11,249 bases of DNA from CAZKUN01 sp964555935. Lineage in GTDB: Bacteria; Armatimonadota; Zipacnadia; Zipacnadales; VGFC01. The stretch spans positions 1-11,249 of the forward strand of contig CAZKUN010000285.1 of NCBI GenBank assembly GCA_964555935.1, read 5' to 3'. The position numbers and the translations under genes are program-made. Of this stretch, positions 1 through 8,000 are shown piece after piece. The stretch's first letter is position 1, and each line of letters begins with the position of its first letter. Below the pieces are notes generated by a model, which searched no databases, had not been told where the DNA came from, and was given only the letters and a program-made list of their open reading frames with translations.

Positions 1-34
1 AGGCAACGAATCCATGAGACTGTGAGTGGTACCG

Positions 35-277
35 TTAATGGGGGGAGGTCATCGTGTCACTGGCTACTAGGTTGGTGGCTTCCGACTCGAACGCGACGTA
101 ACGTCCATCAGTGCTGAGAGCAACGCTGGCCGAGAATCCGTTGCTCTGCTTGCCAGAGCTCTTGACGCTCACGCGCTCGATCACCTGGGCTGTGGTTCCG
201 CTAGGTGCGTGCGTGATTGCCAGTACGACGAGACCGATGAAGGGAGTGTGGGGCAGGGCACACGGCGTCCAGCGCAT
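35..277 (-). pseudogene. Truncated N-terminus of a secreted PD40/WD40-like beta-propeller protein
   Basis: The 80-codon reading frame starts with a hydrophobic stretch (FIGLVVLAI) that looks like a signal peptide with cleavage near residues 30-31 (TTA|QV). It continues with ERVSVKSSGKQSNG and then STDGRYVAFESEATNLV, the characteristic first blade of TolB/PD40-type propeller proteins, in which several such blades follow one another. Here the frame ends at a TAA eight codons after NLV, where family members usually continue with a DTNG...D.FV.D stretch. None of the other two frames over the remaining 34 bases restores that pattern, although a run of six G (40-45) just before the stop could hide an indel. 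The ATG at 277 is preferred over the GTG at 286 because GAGGTGG lies five bases upstream of it. Family assignment is firm for about 40 residues; whether this is a decayed gene, a frameshift or an assembly edge is open. In intact relatives the propeller is extracytoplasmic, of mostly unknown role. Confidence 0.6.
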
Positions 278-545
278 CGTGACCACCTCAACCCGGACCA
301 GGTGGCGCGGGTGTTCGAGTCCTCAGCCCATGCGACGGACGCCGTCGGGGCACCTCCTTGACCGGCCGGCCGCGTGGAACGGCGTCACCGGTGATTGCAG
401 GCCTCGCCCGGGCGGGCTCTCCGGCACAGGGCCATGGTGGATGATGCCCCTAGACCAGGACCTGCCCGAGGGCGGCTCGTGAAGCGGGTGGCGGCCTGCT
501 AGGAACGCGTTGACCCTCGACCTAACCCGAATCGGGGATGAGTGC
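260..545 (+). pseudogene. Possible decayed coding remnant, plus strand, frameshifted
   Basis: I do not recognise a family here. Three stretches in different plus-strand frames show strong G/C bias at third codon positions. The first (about 281-361) reads DHLNPDQVARVFESSAHA and ends in TGA at 359-361. The second, one frame over (about 354-482), reads LDRPAAWNGVTGDCRP and then GTGPWWMMPLDQDLPEGG before a TGA at 480-482. The third (about 473-545) reads RLVKRVAAC, a TAG, then ERVDPRPNPNRG and another stop. Each stretch begins close to where the previous one ends, as expected from a gene broken by one-base indels and stops. High-GC non-coding DNA can give similar bias by chance, the left edge overlaps the start of the PD40 gene on the other strand, and no start codon or ribosome site is clear. 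The call is tentative. Confidence 0.25.
283..289 (-). promoter_or_regulatory. Ribosome binding site of the PD40 fragment
   Basis: On the minus strand GAGGTGG ends five bases before the ATG at 277. It decides between this ATG and the in-frame GTG at 286, which has no comparable site. Confidence 0.5.
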
Positions 546-648
546 CTAGGCCCTTGTGACAGGGAGCCGCCGGTATCGCGCCGACACAGGTCCCAGAGAT
601 CGGAATTGCCCGCCGTGACCTCCCACGGGGCCCCGCTTCATCGCTACC
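287..648. other. Intergenic region left of the repeat, no intact gene
   Basis: This stretch separates the PD40 fragment from repeat copy A. Apart from the tentative decayed coding remnant in its left two thirds, I see no intact gene, tRNA, rRNA or clear promoter. A TTCGAGTC motif at about 313-320 resembles a tRNA T-loop, but the flanking bases do not pair. Confidence 0.6.
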
Positions 649-795
649 AAGGCCCCCGGTCTCGGGCTAGCAGCGCGCGGTAGGGTGGGAGCGGGGTGTA
701 CGCCTACGTTCGTCAGCCGCGAGCGCTCCTGGCGCGTTTCGGGGGTGTTGTGCGGGGAGGGAGCAGGTGGTGCCACCGGGGCCCGCCTCGCGGGC
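649..795 (+). repeat. Dispersed intergenic repeat, copy A (full length)
   Basis: This 147-base copy aligns along its whole length with copy B at 4095-4242, with a one-base indel near the middle. By hand the identity is about three quarters to four fifths. It contains the core in the form CTCGGGCTAGCAGCGCGCG, followed by a GGGAGCGGGGTG stretch, a CAGCCGCGAGCG stretch, GGCGCGTTTCGGGG, and CCTCGCGGGC at the end. It lies 21 bases beyond the stop codon of the GH123-like gene. No open reading frame of its own is convincing, and no target duplication or terminal inverted repeats are obvious. Confidence 0.8.
781..795 (-). terminator. Candidate 3'-end hairpin of the GH123-like gene
   Basis: GCCCGC and GCGGGC form a perfect six-base stem around a three-base loop, 21 bases after the stop codon of the minus-strand gene and inside the end of repeat copy A. 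A second small hairpin (GGTGG/CCACC, 766-777) follows. There is no T-tract, so intrinsic termination is uncertain; RNA end protection is an alternative. Confidence 0.35.
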
Positions 796-816
796 GGCCC
801 TGGAGGCGTGGCTGGA

Positions 817-3800
817 TCACCTCGGGCGCGCCGAGGACGACACCGGCGATGGGAGCACGTCAATCTGAACCGCGTCGGCTTGGTCGGTTGGGGCTCCCAG
901 CAACGAGATGCTGAGCTCGTAGTTCCCAGGTGCAAGGCCGCTTGTATCCAGCCACAGCCGCTGTTCGGCGCCATCGGCGAGGCGGGTCGCGGGCAGTCGC
1001 AGCGCGCGGCCACCATCGCGTCGGAGCGATAGGCTGATGTCGCGCTCGGGGGCGGTGAGGTCGCCGATCTTCACTGAGAGATCCATGGGCACCACGCTCC
1101 CGGCCACAACTGTAGCGGGGAAGCTCTCGATGGTGATCGCTCGGTCGACAGGGAACAGCAGCAGGGGCACGGTCCCCAGCACCTCGCCCCCTGCGCCCGT
1201 CACCTGAAGCCGCCATTCGCTGCCCCGTGCAGAGGTTGGAACAGCGTAGTCAACCGCGAACGATGCCATCTCGCCGGCGGTCTCGGTGATCGCGCCCTCG
1301 GCAACCACACGCGCCGCTCCATCGACCACGCGGACGCCCACGCCATCGACCGTTCCGCCAGTCGCGAGCGCGATGCTACCCGTTGCTCGATTGCGACCCG
1401 GGTAACGCGCGCCAAGTGACAGGTCGCGAAACACGACCGTCCCCTGACCTCCTTGGAAGACGAGCATCCCCCAGTGCTGCTTCTCGGCGAACTGGCTGTT
1501 GACTTGACCCCAGCACGTGATCTGGCCCCACGAGTTGAACTCGCGTCCGACGTTGGTTGGCCACCCCGTCGAGGGCTCGGGTGGCCCAGCCAGGCCGAAG
1601 GCCCTCCACGGGACAAACACCTCCTGCCGATAGCCCCCGCTGTCGTTGGTGGGGCTCGTGGTGGCCGTAATGATGCCTGGGTCCGGCACGAGGTCGGGGA
1701 ATCGCATCAGCGCGCGTTTGCCACAGACATTGACGATGAGTTGGTGGAACGCTTCGCGCTCGGGATCGGTCTGGAAGAAGAACTCCATGCAGTCGTCCTG
1801 CCAGATCCCCGGGTCATCATCGCCGAACTCGCACCAGGCGCTCTCCTCCGTGGCGTGGTTGCACGCGATGGCGATGTACAGGCCCTCATCGCCATAGGCA
1901 AACTGGGCGTGACCGTGGCTCGGCAGGTACATCTTGTCGAACTCCTCGTCGCTGCCGACCTGAGCCCGCATCGTGGCCTCGCGCTGCCACGTCCACCAAA
2001 GCGCACCCGTGGAATTCTCAGCCGACCCCCACGCGGCCTCGTCGAACTCGGCATCCAGCGCGATGGGTTCTGAGACTCGCGGCGCGTAGAGCGTCTTGGT
2101 CGCCGGACGCGGCCCGCTCTTGCGGGACGCGATTCCGAGGCACCCGGGCTTGCCCGGAGCGACCCCGCCGCTTCGCGCCACCTTGTATCCCAGACTCCGC
2201 CGAGCATCCTGGATGGCTACCGCGAGTTGCCAGCGCCGGGTCTCGAGCTGGGGCCAGCGATTGTCGCGCTGCCAGTCCACCAGCTTCAGCCGGTTCACCG
2301 GCAGATCAGACGTTACGCCCTCAAGGACCTGACGGCCGCGATCGGCTTCGGCGGACCGGCCCGCGTCGTCCAATCGCGCGACCAGACTCTCAAGCGTATG
2401 CAAGTAAGCGTGGTCATCTCGGCCCGCGCGGGCGCGTTCCATGTTCGGCGACGAGACGATCCCATCGGATCGGATCTTCGCGTATTGCCAGCCCGGCTCG
2501 CCCTTCCACTGGTCCGCCCACTGGTGGAAGCCGGTGGACTGGATGCGATGCTGGTACAGGCCCCATGCTGAGCGGCGCCAACCGTAGTTGTAACTCCGGA
2601 CAGGCTGGCCCTGTCGGGCGGCGGCGTCGAGCCCTTCCTGCGTCCAGTTGTTGTACTGCCGGAAAGCGATGGCGTCCCGCTCTCCCCGATCCAGCGCGTC
2701 CTTACGCCCGTAGCCGATGGAGTTGTCAATCAGCAGCGCGCGCTCCGGGGCGAGGCTTTGGATGACCGGCATGAAAGCGTCGTACGTGCGGTTCTTCAGC
2801 CCCGCGTTGGCGACTTCTTCCTCCGGGGCCAGCAGGACATGCGGCCACTCCTCACCCTCAGCCACATCCAGTAACTGGGTCATGACCTCCCCGAACAGCC
2901 GCTTCGCTTCCTCCGATGGGTCGGGCACGGCGCTCCCTTGAGGCCCGTAGACGCCGATGTCGCCGGCCGTCGATTCGCCCTGGGCGCGCAGTTCGGCGAG
3001 CTTGGCCGCCGCAGTGTTTGCCCACCACGCCATGAACCGGACATCCAGGCACAAGTCGCCGTCAAGCCCCGCCGCCTTCATCGCCTCGGCGAACGCCCGC
3101 ACCTGCGGGAAACCGGCGACGGCGTGCCCGTCGACGCACTTCAGGTCGGTGTAGATGTGGAAGAGGGTCGGCGAGTTCAGACCGCGCGTCTTCCAGAAAC
3201 GGAAGTACCGTTCGAGATTCTCAGCCCTCCACTCCTCACCCTCGGCGTAGTTGTGGTAGACCCCGTCGTCAGATCCAGCGAAGTGCCCCGGCAAGTACAG
3301 GCCCCAGCTTCCCGGCGGGCGCTGGAGCGTGAAGTCCAACACTCGCACTCGCACGGGGATCTCAACCAATCCGCCGTCGGCGGAGATCACGACGGCGCCG
3401 CGGTACAGACCCGCCCGCGTCCCCTCGGGCACATGCACGGTGATCCAGAGCCACGCGGTGCAATGGGCGGGGAGGTCAGTGGGGAAGCTCCGCTCCAGCC
3501 AGCGTCCCTCCCAGAGGGCCGTCGTGCCTCGCGCTTCCCGGCGGACGTACTGGACGTTGCGGATGTCGATGTTCTCCGCATCAAGCGTCGCTCCCGACTT
3601 GCTCCGCAGCCCCGCGCAGCGCGCGCGAAGTCCCCGCATTGGTCCGAGAGCCCTCACGGCGACCGCCGCGGCCCGGTACTGGCCTGGACAGGCGAAGGTA
3701 TCGATGCGAGCAATGCCCATTGGCTCGGGCCAGACCCAGTTTGGGGTCACGTCTTCGGACGGGGAGACGATGTAGGCCGCGAAGCCACGGTTGGCGTCCG

Positions 3801-3981
3801 CTTCGGTGGGCGTCCATGGCGTCTCCGGCGGCGCGGGCACGGAGGCCATGTCGACCTCGACCTCGGCACCTGACCAGTCCGCCATGACCGCGAAGCCGTC
3901 GGGCTCATCGGCAGACACATGGACCGGGCAGCATGGCAGCATCAGAGCCGCCAATACCAACATGTAGGACGGGCGCGTCAT
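817..3981 (-). CDS. Secreted GH123-like (DUF4091) glycosidase with CBM9-like domain
   Basis: The protein has 1054 residues. A signal peptide (hydrophobic core MLVLAALMLPCC, likely cleavage VSA|DE at 24-25) exports it. Residues about 60-215 are beta-rich, ending with the EIPVRVRVLDFTLQ strand that usually precedes a DUF4091/GH123 barrel. The barrel spans about 225-560 and ends with SSPNMERARAGRDDHAYL, the counterpart of the family's PSxRxExLRDGxEDyeYL signature. Residues about 631-855 form a CBM9-like beta-sandwich (ALDAEFDEAAW, QFAYGDEGLYIAIACNH, DDCMEFFFQ). The last 190 residues look like Ig-like domains. GH123 enzymes remove terminal beta-GalNAc using an Asp-Glu pair; at the expected strand end this protein has PEEE (386-389), so activity and substrate are uncertain. 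The ATG at 3981 is chosen over the one at 4047 because AGAAGGAAG lies seven bases upstream and the signal peptide begins there. Confidence 0.8.
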   Translation of the reverse strand: MTRPSYMLVLAALMLPCCPVHVSADEPDGFAVMADWSGAEVEVDMASVPAPPETPWTPTEADANRGFAAYIVSPSEDVTPNWVWPEPMGIARIDTFACPGQYRAAAVAVRALGPMRGLRARCAGLRSKSGATLDAENIDIRNVQYVRREARGTTALWEGRWLERSFPTDLPAHCTAWLWITVHVPEGTRAGLYRGAVVISADGGLVEIPVRVRVLDFTLQRPPGSWGLYLPGHFAGSDDGVYHNYAEGEEWRAENLERYFRFWKTRGLNSPTLFHIYTDLKCVDGHAVAGFPQVRAFAEAMKAAGLDGDLCLDVRFMAWWANTAAAKLAELRAQGESTAGDIGVYGPQGSAVPDPSEEAKRLFGEVMTQLLDVAEGEEWPHVLLAPEEEVANAGLKNRTYDAFMPVIQSLAPERALLIDNSIGYGRKDALDRGERDAIAFRQYNNWTQEGLDAAARQGQPVRSYNYGWRRSAWGLYQHRIQSTGFHQWADQWKGEPGWQYAKIRSDGIVSSPNMERARAGRDDHAYLHTLESLVARLDDAGRSAEADRGRQVLEGVTSDLPVNRLKLVDWQRDNRWPQLETRRWQLAVAIQDARRSLGYKVARSGGVAPGKPGCLGIASRKSGPRPATKTLYAPRVSEPIALDAEFDEAAWGSAENSTGALWWTWQREATMRAQVGSDEEFDKMYLPSHGHAQFAYGDEGLYIAIACNHATEESAWCEFGDDDPGIWQDDCMEFFFQTDPEREAFHQLIVNVCGKRALMRFPDLVPDPGIITATTSPTNDSGGYRQEVFVPWRAFGLAGPPEPSTGWPTNVGREFNSWGQITCWGQVNSQFAEKQHWGMLVFQGGQGTVVFRDLSLGARYPGRNRATGSIALATGGTVDGVGVRVVDGAARVVAEGAITETAGEMASFAVDYAVPTSARGSEWRLQVTGAGGEVLGTVPLLLFPVDRAITIESFPATVVAGSVVPMDLSVKIGDLTAPERDISLSLRRDGGRALRLPATRLADGAEQRLWLDTSGLAPGNYELSISLLGAPTDQADAVQIDVLPSPVSSSARPR

Positions 3982-3988
3982 TGCCGCA

Positions 3989-3997
3989 CTTCCTTCT
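3989..3997 (-). promoter_or_regulatory. Ribosome binding site of the GH123-like gene
   Basis: On the minus strand AGAAGGAAG ends seven bases before the ATG at 3981. It supports this start over the longer frame from 4047, whose extra 22 residues would bury the signal peptide. Confidence 0.6.
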
Positions 3998-4094
3998 GAG
4001 GGCTGGCGAAACGACCATGTGGTTGTGCCTTCGCCGGCGTCCAACAAGCACCCTTGCTCCCGCTGCCACGCCAGGGCTCCGCGAACGCCTCGCC

Positions 4095-4242
4095 AGAGCC
4101 CCCGATCTCGGGCTGGGAGCGCGCGGAAGAGAGGGAGCGGGGTCTGTCCCCTACGTTGGCCAGCCGCGAGCGTTCCGGGCGCGTTCCGGGGCTGTTGTCC
4201 AGGGATGGGGCAGGTGACGGCGCTGCGCCTTGCCTCGCGGGC
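4095..4242 (+). repeat. Dispersed intergenic repeat, copy B (full length)
   Basis: This is the partner of copy A, of 148 bases, carrying the core CTCGGGCTGGGAGCGCGCG preceded by CCCGAT, so that CCCGA and TCGGG can pair as a short hairpin. It sits in the gap between the divergent starts of the GH123-like gene and the response regulator. It would therefore lie in or near the promoter region of both genes. The end also offers a weak TGCC/GGCA stem. Confidence 0.8.
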
Positions 4243-4384
4243 ACAAGTACAATGCAGCCCCTGTGACCCGGGAAGTCAAGTCATCTGTGTGGGGCGTTAG
4301 GAGTAGGAGGAGCTTCAGACTGCTCCTTCCTCGGAGACGGATCACGAGCGATGCCGCTCGCAATCCGGGACCATGGAGGTCCAC
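4243..4384 (+). promoter_or_regulatory. Upstream region and leader of the response regulator
   Basis: This stretch between repeat copy B and the response regulator should hold its promoter. I see no convincing -35/-10 pair. It contains an interrupted palindrome TGAC-N7-GTCA (about 4264-4278) that could be an operator half-site pair. It also holds a hairpin made by AGGAGC (4308-4313) and GCTCCT (4322-4327), extendable to eight pairs with one wobble. Both are short and could be chance in such DNA. Confidence 0.3.
4375..4380 (+). promoter_or_regulatory. Ribosome binding site of the response regulator
   Basis: GGAGGT ends four bases before the ATG at 4385. It overlaps the alternative upstream ATG at 4373, which has no good site of its own, so 4385 is the better start. 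Confidence 0.65.
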
Positions 4385-4792
4385 ATGCTGCCGACGAGCG
4401 ATCCACGCTACTCCAGGCACCAGCAACCTGAGACAATCCTTGTCGTTGATGACGAGGCTGCCGTGCTCGACGTGGCCTGTCGCGCCCTACGGCGCGCCGG
4501 CTACCACACGCTGGCGGCCAGCAATGCTGATGAGGCCGACGCGCTCTTCGATGCTCACGCGAGATCCGTCTCCATGCTGCTGACGGACTACCTGATGCCC
4601 GGGAGGTCTGGCCTTGAGCTGTTCGACGGGCTCTTGGCCAAGCGATCTGGCCTCAAGGTCCTCTTCATGTCAGGCTCAAGCTGGAGGCTGGAAGAGGCAG
4701 CCGACGCCGTGGTAGCGGGTAGACCCGTCATCGACAAGCCATTTCGTCTGAAGCAACTCACGAGGCGCGTAGCCGAGGTACTCAGAGACTGA
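4385..4792 (+). CDS. Stand-alone response regulator (CheY-like receiver domain)
   Basis: The 135-residue protein is a single receiver domain with no output domain. All phosphorylation landmarks are present: the acidic pair D22-D23 in ILVVDDE, the phospho-acceptor D68 in LLTDYLMPG, the switch residue S96 in LFMSG, and K118 in the DKPF motif. The sequence style (LLTDxxMPGxSGxEL, then KVLFMSG) resembles receivers found at the C-terminus of hybrid histidine kinases, so it probably takes phosphate from a kinase encoded elsewhere and passes the signal by protein contact. The first 15 residues are a polar extension. It is the only plus-strand gene and lies between two secreted glycan-active genes, divergent from the GH123-like gene and convergent with the heparinase-like gene. 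A regulatory link to its neighbours is only suggested by position. No kinase is in the window. Confidence 0.9.
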   Translation: MLPTSDPRYSRHQQPETILVVDDEAAVLDVACRALRRAGYHTLAASNADEADALFDAHARSVSMLLTDYLMPGRSGLELFDGLLAKRSGLKVLFMSGSSWRLEEAADAVVAGRPVIDKPFRLKQLTRRVAEVLRD

Positions 4793-4804
4793 GCGCGCCC
4801 CTTC

Positions 4805-4819
4805 CGCAGGTCACCTGCG
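4805..4819 (+). terminator. Candidate hairpin after the response regulator
   Basis: CGCAGG and CCTGCG form a perfect six-base stem with a three-base loop starting 12 bases after the stop codon. No T-tract follows, so it may be a weak or Rho-assisted terminator. Confidence 0.35.
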
Positions 4820-4934
4820 TCGCCCTGCGCCACTGCCCGGACGACCGCCCCCGTGGCTCGGAATGTCCCTCTGATGCAATGCCGCCAGACGACTGCTGCG
4901 GGCGACCATTACGGAGCACCGCGATCCAAAGCGC

Positions 4935-5035
4935 AGAGCCCTGGATCTCGGACTGAGAGCGCGCGGGAGGGTGGGAGTGGAGGTGTTGCTCATACAGGCT
5001 CTGCCCGGCGCGTCTGCGTTGACTTCCGGGGCTCG
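4935..5035 (+). repeat. Dispersed intergenic repeat, copy C (diverged or shortened)
   Basis: The copy begins AGAGCCCTGGATCTCGG and continues with a diverged core, then GGGAGGGTGGGAGTGGAGGT, which closely matches copy A over about 50 bases. Similarity fades after that, but TTCCGGGG recurs at the same distance from the core as in copies A and B, so it is probably an older full-length copy missing its last 45 bases. It lies between two convergent genes, where it cannot be a promoter of either. Confidence 0.65.
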
Positions 5036-5097
5036 CGGCAGCGGCCCCATTGGATCTTGACCAACTGCGGCGTCACCGACCATGGGAGCTTGTCAGG

Positions 5098-8000
5098 TCA
5101 TTCGCCGACGGTGAACTGCGCCTCGAGGACGCCCTCTGGGATCGTGATCTGGTATAGGCCTTGCCCGGCGGAGGATACCTGAACGTCCTGGCGGGCGGAG
5201 GACAGCACCTGCCCGTCAGGCAAGCCCAGGTTGAGGACCTGGGCGCCGCGCTGCTCGTAGGAGGTGGAGATAGCCACATCGTGGTCGCGTATCACCGCGC
5301 TGGCGGCGTCCTCCGATGTCAGCCTGTAGCCTCCATAGCTGACCTGCCCTCGTGCGCCGAGGGCGAGAACGAGTCCGTCAGATCGATCCTGAACCGACCC
5401 GGCCATTCCACTGAAGCTGACTCCGTCCGCGGAAGCTGCGGTCGGCTCCGCATTGAGGAACGCGTAGTCGGTCCCGAAGGACCCCTTCGCCCTGATGATC
5501 GTCCCACCCCCGAGCGTGGCGAACTCCGGCGCCGGCTCACCCCTCCGCCGCGGGAAGAGCGCCACGTAGTACGCCCCGTCGTCCGCGCGTTGCAGGTGGA
5601 GCAGGTCCTGGTATTCGTGCCAGGGGTTGGGCCAGCCGGCCGCAGCGTCGTAGCCCCACCTAAGGGTCGCTCGCGGCGTGTCAGTCGGGAGGGCGACGTA
5701 GTAGTCCATGTCTACGTCAAACTGGCCGAAGGCCGTGAAGCGGTCCCCATCTAGCTCGCGCGCGGAGGTCATCCTGTTTCCGGGCGCATCACTCAGGAAT
5801 GCCTCCAGGTCTCTCGTCTCATCAGTCATGCCCAGCTTCTGAGAGAGCGTCCACATGTTCCAGACAGTCGGCTGTCCGCCTTCGACCGTATCGCGGAAGA
5901 CGAAGTAAGTGGCGTCATGCGCTTGCGCTCCCTTGACGAAAAGCACTTGCCGCTTGTGTGCAGCGCCGCCGCTCGTGGCCTGTTTGACCAGGCGGGGCCA
6001 TCCCGTCGGCAGGGCGGGTAGCTTGCTTCGGTACGCTGGGCGCACGGGGAGGGGCTGGTCGAGGTGGAACGCGGCAAGCGCGTAGTCCTGCCGCGGCATC
6101 GCCGAGAAGTCTGTCACCTGACTCCGTCCGATATACCCTTTGTTCTCGGCCCTCTCCTCCACGCTCGCGCCGGGCGTCCGCGCGACACTGACCGTGTTGG
6201 TCAGGAAAGACTCTGACGTGCAGACCTCGTGCGCTCCCGAAAACGCGAGGGCGAGCGGCTTGCCCTTGCCGTAGATCGTCACGCCCCCCGGTTGCGAGAG
6301 ATAGTAGCCGTGGGCGGGGCGCTCGCAGATCGGCAGTGCCAGGTAGTACTCGTCGGGAGTGCCCAAGCCGTGCCTCATGATGACGCTCGCCCCTGGGAAG
6401 CGCTGGGACCGCCATTCAGGCTCCGCGGCACCGAGGGATGTGTCCGTTACGACGCCTTCGAAGCCGGTCATTCTGCCGTCGGCGATCGCTGAGGGATTCC
6501 CTTGTTCGTTCCATGCCCACTGCATGACTTCGGAGAACCCGGGGTCCGAATCAGCCGTGGCCTTCGCGATGACGCCTGCGAGTCCAGCACGCTCTGCCCT
6601 GTCCTGCACCTGCTCGGGCGGCAGGCTCCGCACGTTGCCGTACCTGGGATCACGCGGAGTGAGCTGCCTGACCATATATGTGGCCCAGGACCGGAGCTTG
6701 CCGTCTTTCAGGAAATCCCTGAAGCCGGCGTTCTGTGCTGCTATGGCGAACGGCAATATCGAGGACAGAGACACGTTCGAGTAGTGCGGATTCTCCACCG
6801 TCCACACGCCTTGCTCCCCGACGCACTCGTTCATGCGAGTCTCGACCCACTTGATCGCCTTGTCCGCCCAGGCCCGGGCCATGGGATGGCCGGGAATGGC
6901 ACAGGCCACCAGCCCCAGGTTGCACATGTAGCTCATGTGCATGTTGTTCGGGTCACCCGCATATCCACGCTCCAGATCCCACACGTACGGGCTGTCGAGC
7001 CGGTAGCCGAGGAAGGCGATCTGGGCGCGCAGCAGGTCCCGTTCCGCTTCGTCGAGTTCGTGGCTCGCCATCAGCGCATCGAACAGGTTGACCAGCATTG
7101 GGCTGTGGCGCATCAGATCGAACTTGTTCGAGTTGGCTTCCAGCGTCATCGTGTGTCGAGGCGCCCAATAGGCCGAGTCCACCATGTGCTGCATCAGCGC
7201 GCGCCCGCTGACACGCCACCGCTCGCCGTCGTCCTTCCGGTAGTACCGGTAGAATGGGCCCTCGATGGCTCCCACGTCGCTGCCCAGCTTCCCACGTGCC
7301 TCCGCGGCCTCCCGACGCGACACGTAGACATGGGGGTGGACGGTCTCGGGGCCAGGCCCCCAGCTAAGCACGTAGTCCTTCGCCGTGTTCAACGTCTGGC
7401 AACCGTACCTCGAGTCGTGGAGCGCCACTGCCGCGAGGTACGACAGATCGGGATCCTCATGCTTGGGGACGAACCCGACGAACCACTTCCGCACCCCAAT
7501 GTGGGCCGGGCACTGAAGGGAGATCTCTTCCTCGTCACCCTTGACCAGAGGCATGGCCTTGAACAGACGGCGCTCCCAGTGATCCTCGGGGACGAAGGGA
7601 TACAGATGGCGCCTATCCGGGCGCATCCAGGCCGGGTCGTTCCAGGCGCCCGGGTCGTGACTCCCAACGGCGAGCACAGTGTCGCTGCTCGGCGAGCGCA
7701 GGGAGAAAACGGTCCGGGTCATCCCGTCCCACCAGTCCTCCCACGGCGTGAGCCAGTAGACCGCGCCAGGGGGCTCCTTCGCCAGTTCGCCGTGACCGAT
7801 GTCGCCCATCTCCGCGCCGCCGGAGAGTCCCCACTTGTTCCGGTCGTGCTCGGCCCGCACAGACAGTACGGGCGAGGGGTAGCCGCGGCTGAGGTTCAGC
7901 CGCCATCCGCCCTCCGGCGCGTGGGTGTTGGACTCGGATTCCAGGAACACGACTTCCTGTCCGGCCACGACCTTGGCCCGAACTGCAAGTGTCTCGCCAT

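Larger units (their letters stand above)
4793..5097. other. Convergent intergenic region, no gene
   Basis: This gap lies between the 3' ends of the response regulator and the heparinase-like gene. It holds the hairpin at 4805-4819, repeat copy C, and a GGGGC/GCCCC pair (5028-5032 with 5044-5048) that could act as a weak 3' hairpin for the minus-strand gene. I see no open frame with coding character in it. Confidence 0.6.

Noticed and set aside
305..327. TTCGAGTC motif resembling a tRNA T-loop
   Set aside because: The five bases on either side do not form a T-stem, and no acceptor, D or anticodon arm can be drawn around it.
796..856. Plus-strand coding-like stretch ALEAWLDHLGRAEDDTGDG over the end of the GH123-like gene
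   Set aside because: It overlaps the last codons of the minus-strand gene, has no start or ribosome site, and ends after a few more codons.
546..1016. Minus-strand open frames across the repeats that give similar peptides (ERSRLTNVG and ERSRLANVG; PTLPRAASPR and PTLPRALSPR)
   Set aside because: The similarity follows from the nucleotide repeat itself. A one-base indel between copies A and B breaks the common frame midway, and neither frame has a ribosome site, so a repeat peptide under selection is not supported.
2938..3873. A 311-codon plus-strand open frame opposite the GH123-like gene
   Set aside because: It has the same codon-aligned antisense phase as above, and the opposite strand carries the recognisable barrel sequence.
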